DNA from: Alteriqipengyuania lutimaris
GTDB taxonomy: Bacteria; Pseudomonadota; Alphaproteobacteria; Sphingomonadales; Sphingomonadaceae
Assembly (NCBI RefSeq): GCF_003363135.1
Contig: NZ_QRBB01000001.1
Location: forward strand, 2,578,501-2,642,500
DNA: 64,000 bases
Reading direction: 5' to 3'
Positions 19,035 to 26,931 of this stretch are shown here, piece after piece. Each line of letters starts with the position of its first letter. Positions within the stretch are counted from its first letter, which is position 1. Under the pieces are notes generated by a model, which was not told the origin of the DNA, did not search any database, and worked only from the letters and a program-made list of their open reading frames with translations. Made by a program: the position numbers and the translations under genes.

Positions 19035-19664
19035 CTATGCGTCCGGACTGGCCGCCTCGCCGTTGAGCAGCGCGTCCTCGATGAACATGCGCAGCGCCTC
19101 GCTCGACGAATGGGCACCCAGCTTGGCGAGCATGTTGGCCCGATGGATCTCGACCGTGCGCGGGCTGATGCCCAGATCGATGCCGATCGACTTGTTCGAC
19201 CGCCCCTCCGCCATCGAAGCGAGCACTTCGGCCTCGCGCGGACTCAGCCAGCCGAGCTTGACCCGCGCGGCGGCCGCGCGCTGGCGGGCGACTGCGTAGC
19301 TCGCCTTTCCCTGCCGCAGCTGCGCGATACTGCGCGTCAGTTCGGCGGCATCGAGAGGCAGGACGAAATAATCGTAGCCGCCCGCGCGCAGGAACCGCAC
19401 GATGCGCCGTACCGACAGGCGCGAGGAATAGGCGATCACCGGCAGCCAGACGCCCTGCTGGCCAAGCGTTTCGATCACGCCGAAGGCATCCTCCCGATCG
19501 TCCGCGACCAGCACGGCCCGGCAGCCGGACCCACGATAGAGCAGGAATGTACGCGCGTCTTCGTAAGGCTCGGCGCGCAAACCCGCCTGTTCGAGGGCGC
19601 CAGCCAATTGCCGACGCAGCGTTTCGTCCGGTTCGATCACATCGAGTGTTTCGCGCATGCCCAT
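19035..19664 (-). CDS. LuxR/FixJ-type regulator with a degenerate receiver
   Basis: A 209-residue protein. The C-terminal HTH is a standard LuxR domain (LSPREAEVLASMAEGRSNKSIG followed by ISPRTVEIHRANMLAKLGA). The N-terminal half folds like a receiver: it starts DVIEPDET and has ADDRED at the phosphorylation position. The invariant Lys-Pro is replaced by LPLD, and the Ser/Thr region reads AYSS. It may therefore signal without phosphorylation. The ATG at 19664 has a GGGGGGAC ribosome site four bases upstream. No kinase is adjacent. The acyl-CoA dehydrogenase operon lies downstream on the same strand. Confidence 0.8.
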   Translation of the reverse strand: MGMRETLDVIEPDETLRRQLAGALEQAGLRAEPYEDARTFLLYRGSGCRAVLVADDREDAFGVIETLGQQGVWLPVIAYSSRLSVRRIVRFLRAGGYDYFVLPLDAAELTRSIAQLRQGKASYAVARQRAAAARVKLGWLSPREAEVLASMAEGRSNKSIGIDLGISPRTVEIHRANMLAKLGAHSSSEALRMFIEDALLNGEAASPDA

Positions 19665-19903
19665 CAAGTCCCCCCGCAATCCGGCCGTCGCTGGCCCCTA
19701 CGGAACATCCGCGTTTCTGCGGGTCGGAGAAATACGAGGTACTACGAATGTGGAACGATCATGCGCGCACGGCCTGCAAAGGAGGCATATTCGCGACAGG
19801 CGGTGCGGCTTGCGCACTACCTCCGTTTCGGATGCAAACCCGGGAGAAATGCCCGTGGGGCAATCCCCAGGGGAGGATCGGCACCCAGCGCCCCGGGACT
19901 GCG

Positions 19904-20311
19904 TCAGGCGGTCGCCATGCGCCGCATCAGGCGCCGCGCCGCGATCCAGATCGGCGTGCGGGCGGAGGGTGCGAGCATGTCGCAAAGGAAGCTGTCGAAC
20001 GCCGCGCGATCGCCCTTGGCGGCTGCGATGGCGCAATCGACCAGCAGCATCTCGTCATAGCTCATCCGGTGCTGGCACGGCGGGTTGAGCACGATCGGTT
20101 CGGGCCAGGCGCGGCCCGCCTCGTCGAGGAAGACGAGGAAGGCGTGCACCGCTAGCGGCGCACCTAGCTCCTCCGCCAGATCGTCGCAGCAAAAGCCGCG
20201 CCCCCTGCGCGCGAGATGCGTGTAGCGCAGCGAACGGACGATCCGGGCGTGTACCGGGGCTACCGTGCGCAGATCGGGCGTGCTGGTGAGAAGATCGAGA
20301 TCGAAGGCCAT
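19904..20311 (-). CDS. Hypothetical protein, 135 residues
   Basis: I do not recognise a family. The predicted protein is cytosolic, without signal peptide or membrane segment, and opens MAFDLDLLTSTPDLR. It has a Cys pair in GRGFCCDDLAEELG, another Cys in NPPCQHRMSYDEML and one in FLCDML. The sequence looks folded (alternating helix and strand) and its codon use resembles neighbouring genes. The frame continues upstream into the FG-GAP gene region, so the start at 20311 is a judgement: the GAGGAG upstream is about 13 bases away, longer than ideal. Gaps of 239 bases downstream and 193 bases upstream contain no further gene that I can support. Confidence 0.55.
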   Translation of the reverse strand: MAFDLDLLTSTPDLRTVAPVHARIVRSLRYTHLARRGRGFCCDDLAEELGAPLAVHAFLVFLDEAGRAWPEPIVLNPPCQHRMSYDEMLLVDCAIAAAKGDRAAFDSFLCDMLAPSARTPIWIAARRLMRRMATA

Positions 20312-20482
20312 CTGGCGCGTGCACTCCTCTGCTTGCTGTACGCAACGCCTAACGCGATCCACGAGAGATGTAAATGCAACGCATTCGCAATAGTGGATTA
20401 TGGGGAAATGATAGCATAGGCGAGGTGCGTGCCGAAGCCGGAAGTTGCTCAAGTAACGATGCAGGTTCGCCTTGTAAGGCAC

Positions 20483-20507
20483 TGATTGGACGCGATCCGC
20501 CCAATCA
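20483..20507 (-). terminator. Hairpin at the end of the FG-GAP lipoprotein gene
   Basis: Ten-base arms (TGATTGGGCG and CGTCCAATCA in minus-strand orientation, one G-U pair) surround a five-base loop. The stem includes the stop codon of the upstream gene. No U-run follows, so this may be a Rho-assisted terminator or mRNA-end stabiliser. Confidence 0.5.
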
Positions 20508-22079
20508 TTCATCGTCCCGGCGCTTGTTCGGCGCGACCAGCGTGTTGCCCTCGCCATAGCGATCCAGCCAGTCGTCGGGCGGCAATGGCAGGGCGCGACT
20601 CTCGTCGCTGCGGGCGGGTACGAAGGCCGGTCCCGGGCGCTCGCTGCGAACTTGCTCGAGCCAGAAGACTCCGTCGAACCGCCCGCTGTTGCCGCGCGTG
20701 CCGACCAGATCGATGTCGCCGTCGCCGTCCATGTCGCGGGCGATGAAATGGTCGTACATCCCGCGCACCCGGCGCGAGATGTCAAGTCGCCGCCACTCCC
20801 CGCCATCCGCGCCGGGGTTCTCGAACCATGCGATCCGCCCCACGCTGTCCGCCGCGGTGACAGACGGCCCGTCCCGATCGCGCGGCGCGCCCGAATAGCC
20901 GCCCCTGAGAATGTTGAGCCCCGAATAGCCGCCGGTCACCGCATCGAGATCGCCGTCGCCGTCGAAGTCGGCGAGTTCCACCGCGATGACCATATCGGGC
21001 AGGATGTCGCCGATCCGGTGGTAGACCCATGGCGAATCGAGCGTAGTGGGCTGCTCCAGCCAGCCGAGCGCAGGCAGACCGCTGGGTGCACGCGGGTCCC
21101 CGCATTGCTCGAACACGCCGACCACAAGGTCGGGCCGTCCGTCATCGCTCAGATCGCGGAAGGCCGACTGAAAGGCGCTGGTCGCGACGGTGCAGCCGGG
21201 CAATGCGGGATCGTCGATCATGATCGGATGCGGCAAGAACGCGACCTGTCCTCCATCCGTCCCGCGATTTTCGAGGATGTAGGCCTGCTGCGTGAGCCGC
21301 GCGGCGGCGAGCACATCGAGATCGCCATCGCCGTCGATATCCACCGGCATCGCGGTATTGGGCACGTCTTCTTCGAACAGGACCTGCTCGTGCCAGGCTG
21401 CCGGATCGAGCGGGTCGCCGCGCAGCGTGAAGAGCGAAGTGGTGCGGTCGGCGCGCGGGGTGTCGGGATCGACGATGTCGCTCGCGCCCTTGTTGGCCGC
21501 CGTCACATCGTTCCGCCCGTCTCCGTCGATATCTGCGATGAACACGCGCAGCCAAGATCCGCGTCCCTGCGTGATTGGCGGGATCAGGCCCTCCCACGCG
21601 CCCCGGCGCGCCGCGGCTCCGCTGCCCGGATTGCGGAAGTAGGCGAGATGCGTCTCCTCGTTCGCGGCGACCAGATCTGGCCAGCCATCGCCATCGAGGT
21701 CGCCCACCGCGATATCCTCGATCGCGCGTACGATATCGCCCGAGGCGACCGTCGCCAGCACCCACGCATCGGGATCGGCGCTGCCGAAGGCGATCCGCAG
21801 GTGGTTCGAATCCTCGTGGACCGAAACGATGTCGAGAAACCCGTCGCGGTCGATATCGGCCATCTGCAATCCGTCGCCGCCGCGAACGGGCACGCCGCCC
21901 AGCTCCTCGTCGTCGATCCGGTGCTCGCGCCACGAGATGTAGTCGCCCGCCGGGGTGCGTGCTTCGCTCGGTTTGTCCGCCACGGTGGGCGAAGCGGGCA
22001 GCGGAGTTGTCGCGCAGCCCGCACCCGCCAATGCGATCAGGACCGCAAGCGACGGGCGCAGGGTGCCCGCAGGTCTCAC
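20505..22079 (-). CDS. FG-GAP/VCBS-repeat lipoprotein
   Basis: A 524-residue exported protein. The N-terminus is hydrophobic and ends in LAGAGC, a plausible lipobox. The body contains at least seven calcium-loop motifs such as DIDRDGFLD, DLDGDGWPD, DIDGDGRND, DIDGDGDLD and DMDGDGDID spread through the protein. That is the pattern of an FG-GAP beta-propeller. Such proteins bind ligands or partner proteins at the cell surface or in the periplasm; no enzyme motif is visible. The start is GTG at 22079, overlapping the MFS stop as GTGA, so the two are translationally coupled. It is the last gene of the SDR-esterase-MFS unit. Confidence 0.8.
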   Translation of the reverse strand: MRPAGTLRPSLAVLIALAGAGCATTPLPASPTVADKPSEARTPAGDYISWREHRIDDEELGGVPVRGGDGLQMADIDRDGFLDIVSVHEDSNHLRIAFGSADPDAWVLATVASGDIVRAIEDIAVGDLDGDGWPDLVAANEETHLAYFRNPGSGAAARRGAWEGLIPPITQGRGSWLRVFIADIDGDGRNDVTAANKGASDIVDPDTPRADRTTSLFTLRGDPLDPAAWHEQVLFEEDVPNTAMPVDIDGDGDLDVLAAARLTQQAYILENRGTDGGQVAFLPHPIMIDDPALPGCTVATSAFQSAFRDLSDDGRPDLVVGVFEQCGDPRAPSGLPALGWLEQPTTLDSPWVYHRIGDILPDMVIAVELADFDGDGDLDAVTGGYSGLNILRGGYSGAPRDRDGPSVTAADSVGRIAWFENPGADGGEWRRLDISRRVRGMYDHFIARDMDGDGDIDLVGTRGNSGRFDGVFWLEQVRSERPGPAFVPARSDESRALPLPPDDWLDRYGEGNTLVAPNKRRDDE

Positions 22080-23419
22080 AAGGCCTCCACCCTGGGTGCC
22101 GTGGCTGGGCTGTTGGCGATATCCTCGCGAAGATGCCGGGAGGCGATCAGGTAGTGCACGCATCCCCAGACCGAGGCGATGCAGCCGACGATCAGCATCG
22201 CGGTGGGCAGCGCGGCCTCGTACCCTGCAGCGCTGAAGCCGTCGCTCAGGCTCCCCACGAAGAACGGGCCTAGCCCCAGCCCGATCAGGTTGATGAAAAA
22301 GAAGAACACCGCCGAGGTCAGCGCCCGCATCCTGAGGCCCACCAGCCCGTGCGACACGGCGAGCGCCGGGCCGAGGTAGGAGGCGGAGAGGAAGTGGAAC
22401 ACGCCCGTCAGCAGCAGCGCCAGCGTGAGGTTGCCGGTCGTGAGCATGACGAGCAGCACGGGGGTGATCGCAAGGATCATGATCGCCGAGCCCCAGACGT
22501 ACCAGCGGCGGTCGCGCTGGCCCATCCTGTCCGCAAGCCACCCGCCGAAGAAGGAGCCAGCACCGCCGCCGAAGCCCGCCGTCAGGGCCATCCAGACGCC
22601 GAGTTGGGCCAGCCCGATCTCGTGATAGCGCAGGAAATACGAAGGCAGCCAGTTGCCGATCGCATAGATGATCATCGCCTGGAGGCTTCCGGCGAGCGCG
22701 AGATTGCGAAAGGTCTTGCGCGACCAGAGGAATTTCAGGACCTCGATCACGCCGGGATTGTCGCCGACCTCGGTCTCGCGCTTCTCCGACCAGCCGCGGA
22801 TCGGCTCGGCCACGGCGAAGCGCAGGAACAGCGCGACGATGACGCCGGGCAGACCGACCACGAAGAAGGCCATTCGCCAGCCGAAGGCGTCGGCGATGAA
22901 GCCGCCGAGCGCGAAGCCGGTGAGGATGCCGATATAGATACCGATCGAGTAGATCGAGAGCGCGGTGGCGCGTTCCTTTTCCGGGAAAATGTCCGAAATC
23001 ATCGAATGCGCGGGCGGGCTTCCGCCTGCCTCGCCCACGCCCACGCCAACGCGCGCGAGCACTAGCTGGGCGTAGTTCTGCGCCAGCCCGCTGACCGCGG
23101 TCATGCCGCTCCATACGGTCAGCGCCAGCGCGATGATGTTGCGCCGGTTTCCGCTGTCGGCCCAGCGCGCGATGGGGATGCCGCAGGAGACGTAGAACAC
23201 AGCGAAGGCCAGCCCCGACAGCAGGCCGAGTTGCGTGTCGGACAGCACCAGCTCTTCCTTGATCTGCTCCTGCAGGATCACGAGCAGCTGCCGGTCGACG
23301 AAGTTGAGCGCGTAGACCAGCGTCAGGACGCCCAGCACGAAGTAGCGGTAGGATGCCTTGCTGTACGGCGTTTGCGCCGGGGGCGCTTCGGCCTGCGCGG
23401 TCGTTTCGGTAGTGCTCAT
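22076..23419 (-). CDS. MFS transporter, spinster-like
   Basis: A 447-residue inner-membrane transporter with twelve predicted helices. Helix 1 is followed by LNFVDRQLLVILQEQIKEEL and the loop 2-3 motif GIPIARWADSGNRRNI, both typical of the spinster-type MFS group common in sphingomonads near catabolic genes. Loop 8-9 carries a second copy of the motif (GWLADRMGQRDRRW). The natural cargo is probably an organic anion released by the adjacent esterases, an inference from context. It is 28 bases downstream of the lipoprotein esterase. Confidence 0.9.
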   Translation of the reverse strand: MSTTETTAQAEAPPAQTPYSKASYRYFVLGVLTLVYALNFVDRQLLVILQEQIKEELVLSDTQLGLLSGLAFAVFYVSCGIPIARWADSGNRRNIIALALTVWSGMTAVSGLAQNYAQLVLARVGVGVGEAGGSPPAHSMISDIFPEKERATALSIYSIGIYIGILTGFALGGFIADAFGWRMAFFVVGLPGVIVALFLRFAVAEPIRGWSEKRETEVGDNPGVIEVLKFLWSRKTFRNLALAGSLQAMIIYAIGNWLPSYFLRYHEIGLAQLGVWMALTAGFGGGAGSFFGGWLADRMGQRDRRWYVWGSAIMILAITPVLLVMLTTGNLTLALLLTGVFHFLSASYLGPALAVSHGLVGLRMRALTSAVFFFFINLIGLGLGPFFVGSLSDGFSAAGYEAALPTAMLIVGCIASVWGCVHYLIASRHLREDIANSPATAPRVEAL

Positions 23420-23447
23420 GGTCGGGCTCTCCCCCTCGGGTTTCCGT

Positions 23448-25097
23448 TTATTGCTCTTCGTCGGATGGCGGTGCTGGAGTCAGGCCCACCGGCATGCCCC
23501 ACGAACGACCCGCCGCACGCTCGCGGCGGGCGAAGCTCTCGAGCAGCTCGAACATGCCCGGCTTGTAATCGCGCCCGGCCAGCGGAGCGTCGTCGAAGCG
23601 GAGGTAGTGCTCCGCCGCCCCGTAAGGCTGCCAGACCGGATGGCCTTGCGCGGCCGGTCGACCGCTCGCAGCAAAGCTGGTCCAGTACTCGAGCATCGCG
23701 TCCGATACCGTCCGGTCGTGATTGCCATCGGGCACCGGCCAGTGCTCGGGCATCGCCGCGGCGCTCAGGTTGCCGAAGGTGAACGGCACTTCGCTGGCGT
23801 GGAAGGCGCACAGATCGCGTGCTTCGGCCGACGGGTAACAATGGTCGAAGACGTAGAAGAAGGACGCGAGGCCGAGCGCGTGCTGGCTTCGGGCGATACG
23901 CTCTCCCGACCAGCCGAAGATCGTGTCGCCGGTCGCGTCGAGCAGGGCATCGGCGCCTTGCTCGTGCGGATAGATGCGCAGGAACTCGGGCGTGAGATCG
24001 CCGAAGGTGGGCGCAATCAGCGCCTCGTATTGCTCGGGCGTCGCGGGCATGCGCAGGCCGAGGCCGCCTTCGGGGCGATATTCGTGCGCATTGTAACCCA
24101 CGATCACGGGCACGCGCGCCTGCTCGCCCCGGTCGAAGATATCGACCAGCTGATCGGGCAGCACGACGCCGTCGATCGTGCCCTGCGGCGCGAACCCGGC
24201 CAGCGTAGCGCGGTTGGTCAGCGCCTGCGCGTCCATGGCGCGCGCGGCTGCGATGTCCGCCGCTCCGAGCTTGTCCAGCAGCGCCACTCCGATCGTCTGC
24301 GCCGAGGGCAGTCCGTTGGCAGCTTCGGACAGCCTCGGGAAACTGCGCAGGTTGGTGCTCTGGATGATCGCCTTGTCGAACAGGCCGCGTGCGTGTGGAG
24401 CGACCATGAGGTAGGTAGCGCTCAGCGCGCCCGCCGATTCCCCCATGATGGTGACATTCGACGGGTTGCCTCCGAAGGCCGCGATATTCCCGCGCACCCA
24501 CTCCAGCGCCGCGATCTGGTCGAGCAGCCCGTAATTGCCCGAGATGCCGTGTTCGGATTCCTGGCTCAGGTCTTCATGCGCCATCCAGCCCAGCGGTCCG
24601 AGGCGATAATTGAGCGAAACGAACACCACCCCGCGCTGTGCGTAGTTGGCCCCGTCGTACATCGACAGGCTGTTCGCGCCGATTCGCAGCGATCCCCCGT
24701 GGATCCACACGATGACGGGTGCATTCGCTGCGTCCGCGGGGGCCCAGATATTGAGATTGAGGCAGTCTTCCGAAGATCTTGCGGGCGGATCATTGTAGAG
24801 GCTGCTGGCAGGAACCGGTGGCTGCATGCAGGCCGGGCCGAAGCTGCTCGCGTCGCGCACCCCCTCCCACTGCGCTGTCGGTTGCGGGGGCTTCCACCTC
24901 AGGTCGCCGACCGGAGCGGCCGCGTAGGGAATCCCGCGAAACACGTGCAAGCCGGCCTGCGCGCTGCCGCGCAGCGTGCCGTCAGAGGTGGTGACGAGCG
25001 GGGCCGCCGGCGCCAGAGGCGTATTGTCCACGCTCGCACAGCCCGCCAGCAGCAGGGCCGACGCGACGATTCCGAGAATCCGCCGGCAAGGGTTCAT
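23448..25097 (-). CDS. Type-B carboxylesterase, lipoprotein
   Basis: A 549-residue alpha/beta-hydrolase of the carboxylesterase family. An N-terminal lipobox (LLLAGC) predicts anchoring to the periplasmic face of a membrane. Motifs include FRGIPYAAAPVGDLRW, SEDCLNLNIWAP, the oxyanion region VIVWIHGGS, the nucleophile GESAGALS and a C-terminal His in CAFHASEVPFTFG. It should hydrolyse carboxylic esters outside the cytoplasm. The ATG at 25097 places the lipobox correctly; the open frame upstream is not part of the protein. A related esterase is encoded at 28523-30196 in the same locus. Confidence 0.92.
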   Translation of the reverse strand: MNPCRRILGIVASALLLAGCASVDNTPLAPAAPLVTTSDGTLRGSAQAGLHVFRGIPYAAAPVGDLRWKPPQPTAQWEGVRDASSFGPACMQPPVPASSLYNDPPARSSEDCLNLNIWAPADAANAPVIVWIHGGSLRIGANSLSMYDGANYAQRGVVFVSLNYRLGPLGWMAHEDLSQESEHGISGNYGLLDQIAALEWVRGNIAAFGGNPSNVTIMGESAGALSATYLMVAPHARGLFDKAIIQSTNLRSFPRLSEAANGLPSAQTIGVALLDKLGAADIAAARAMDAQALTNRATLAGFAPQGTIDGVVLPDQLVDIFDRGEQARVPVIVGYNAHEYRPEGGLGLRMPATPEQYEALIAPTFGDLTPEFLRIYPHEQGADALLDATGDTIFGWSGERIARSQHALGLASFFYVFDHCYPSAEARDLCAFHASEVPFTFGNLSAAAMPEHWPVPDGNHDRTVSDAMLEYWTSFAASGRPAAQGHPVWQPYGAAEHYLRFDDAPLAGRDYKPGMFELLESFARRERAAGRSWGMPVGLTPAPPSDEEQ

Positions 25098-25167
25098 GCC
25101 TTCATCACTCCTCTCCTCGCAGGGGCACGGCGGGTTTGCCCCGCTCGCGCAGCCCCGCGCGCTGCGA

Positions 25168-26061
25168 TCAATCCGCCGCGGCGAACGCTTCCTTCGGCGC
25201 ACTCCTCGCCGCCGCGACCTCGCGTTCGGCCTGGGTAAAACCATAGTCGGGCACGATCTCGCCCGCACGATCGACGATTTGGGGCCAGCTATCGGCGACC
25301 TTCGCGGCGGCATCCGCCCCGCCGCCGATCTGGACGCCGTCGGTCAGTGTAACGTGCGCGGATGCGAAGTGCCCCGCGCCCGCACAGAGAATCGCGCGCG
25401 TGGGCGCGTCGTCGCTCGCGAGATGGACGACGCCGGGGCTGACCAGCGCCGGATCGAGCCGCTCGAGCGATTCTTCGGGCAGCACATCGCCGGTCATCTG
25501 CGTCGCCGCCGTCGGCGCGAGCGCGTTGACGCGGATGTCGTATTTCGCGCCTTCGATGGCGAGCGTCTGCATCAGACCCACCAGCGCCATCTTGGCCGCG
25601 CCGTAATTGGCCTGGCCGAAATTGCCGTAGAGGCCGGAGGACGAGGTCGTCATCACGATCCGCCCGTATTTCCGCTCGCGCATCGGGCTCCACACCGCCT
25701 TGGTGCAGATCGCCGCGCCCATCAGGTGCACGTCGACCACCGTGCGGAAGTCCGCGATGTCCATCTTAACGAAGCTCTTGTCGCGCAGGATGCCGGCATT
25801 GTTGACGAGGATATCGACCCCGCCCCAGAGATCGATGGTCCGCTCGACCATCCGCGCGACCGCCTGCTCGTCGGTGACGGAACACACGCCGACGATCGCC
25901 TCGCCGCCCGCTTCGCGGATCTCCTGCGCCACGGCACCGGCAGCGTCCTCGCCCAGGTCGTTGACGACGACTTTGGCACCGTGCCGCGCCAGTTCGAGCG
26001 CGTGGCACCGCCCGAGACCACCACCCGCTCCGGTGACGATCGCAACCTTGCCTTCGAGCAT
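25168..26061 (-). CDS. SDR-family dehydrogenase, MFE-2-like
   Basis: A 297-residue short-chain dehydrogenase/reductase. The nucleotide motif is TGAGGGLG, followed by NDLG, the NNAG motif, and the catalytic Ser-Tyr-Lys in TTSSSGLYGNFGQANYGAAK. The sequence pattern (LGRCHALELARHGAKVVVNDLG) resembles the 3-hydroxyacyl-CoA dehydrogenase part of peroxisomal multifunctional enzyme 2. Oxidation of a 3-hydroxyacyl-CoA is therefore plausible. It is the first gene of the second half of the ester locus; the candidate operator lies 44-65 bases upstream of its start. ATG 26061 is preferred because an alternative ATG at 26106 would lie inside that operator. Confidence 0.88.
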   Translation of the reverse strand: MLEGKVAIVTGAGGGLGRCHALELARHGAKVVVNDLGEDAAGAVAQEIREAGGEAIVGVCSVTDEQAVARMVERTIDLWGGVDILVNNAGILRDKSFVKMDIADFRTVVDVHLMGAAICTKAVWSPMRERKYGRIVMTTSSSGLYGNFGQANYGAAKMALVGLMQTLAIEGAKYDIRVNALAPTAATQMTGDVLPEESLERLDPALVSPGVVHLASDDAPTRAILCAGAGHFASAHVTLTDGVQIGGGADAAAKVADSWPQIVDRAGEIVPDYGFTQAEREVAAARSAPKEAFAAAD

Positions 26062-26104
26062 TTTCCTACCGGTCAATTTTCCACCTCGTCCTACTTCTCT
26101 ATTC

Positions 26105-26126
26105 ATTCACTCTCTAGCGAGTTAAT
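26105..26126. promoter_or_regulatory. Palindromic operator candidate, copy 2
   Basis: A 22-base imperfect palindrome with outer half-sites ATTCACTC and GAGTTAAT around a six-base centre. It matches the element at 32730-32751 at 20 of 24 positions when two flanking bases are included. It lies between the TetR gene and the SDR gene, in the promoter position of the SDR-esterase-MFS-FG-GAP unit. Confidence 0.7.
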
Positions 26127-26169
26127 ATCATGCCGTGAAGACTCCTCCTCCGGCACAATGCGGTGATTG

Positions 26170-26931
26170 TCAGACCCGGTCGGTTTTGTCCTCGGCCTGA
26201 GCGCCGCAGATTTCCTCGAACCCAGCGGCCATGAACCTTGCCATCCGCGCCTTCACCGCGTCGAAATCCTCCGACTTGGCGAGCCCGCCCGACAGCTTGT
26301 CGATGCGCCCCGTCCGCGCCAGCGTCAGCATCAGTGCGCCGGTCGTGAAGTGGTAGCTCCAGAAGAGATCCTCTTCGGAAGCGTGCGGCAGCGCCTTCCT
26401 GAGGATTTCGATCAGCCGCAGCACGACCGGATCGAACCATTCGTCGAACATGTTGGCGCCCCATTCGGGCGTGTTCGACACCAGCGCCGCCAGCCTCCCC
26501 GAATGGCGCCACTGGTCGCCGCCATCGCCGTAGAGGTCGAGGTTGGTGTCGAGAAACGCATGCAGCGCGCCCTCCACGGTGGGCTTGCCGGCGGTCGCGC
26601 GATCATATTCGTCGAGCGCTTTCATGCGCACTTCGTTGGCGACGACCGCGCGGCGGCCGAACACCGCATCGAACAGCTTCTGCTTGTCCTCGAAATAGTA
26701 GTTCAGCAGCGTGTGGTGGACACCGACGCGCTTCGCCACGTCCTTCAGCGTGACCCCGTGGAGGCCGTGCTTCGAAAACAGATATTCCGCCTCGTCCAGG
26801 ATCTGCTCGGTGGTTTCGGCGCGTTGCTCGGCCTTGGTCGGCTTTTTCGTGCGCGCCTTGCTGTTCGACAATTCGTTATTCCTCCGTGCGGCTTGCGCGG
26901 GACGCGCCGCAAACTGTTCCGAAACGCTCAT
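26170..26931 (-). CDS. TetR-family transcriptional regulator
   Basis: A 253-residue repressor-type protein. After a basic 35-residue tail, residues about 37-85 form the TetR helix-turn-helix (AEQRAETTEQILDEAEYLFS and TLKDVAKRVGVHHTLLNYYF). The C-terminal helices form the ligand pocket and dimer interface. It starts with ATGA overlapping the stop of the acyl-CoA ligase, so it is the last gene of the receptor-esterase-ligase unit. It is the obvious candidate to bind the two palindromes at 26105 and 32730, with an acyl-CoA or the imported compound as inducer. Confidence 0.9.
   Translation of the reverse strand: MSVSEQFAARPAQAARRNNELSNSKARTKKPTKAEQRAETTEQILDEAEYLFSKHGLHGVTLKDVAKRVGVHHTLLNYYFEDKQKLFDAVFGRRAVVANEVRMKALDEYDRATAGKPTVEGALHAFLDTNLDLYGDGGDQWRHSGRLAALVSNTPEWGANMFDEWFDPVVLRLIEILRKALPHASEEDLFWSYHFTTGALMLTLARTGRIDKLSGGLAKSEDFDAVKARMARFMAAGFEEICGAQAEDKTDRV

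Noticed and set aside
20505..23114. Minus-strand frame of 869 residues joining the FG-GAP protein with upstream sequence
   Set aside because: The upstream part is an out-of-frame reading of the MFS gene; the lipoprotein signal starts at 22079.
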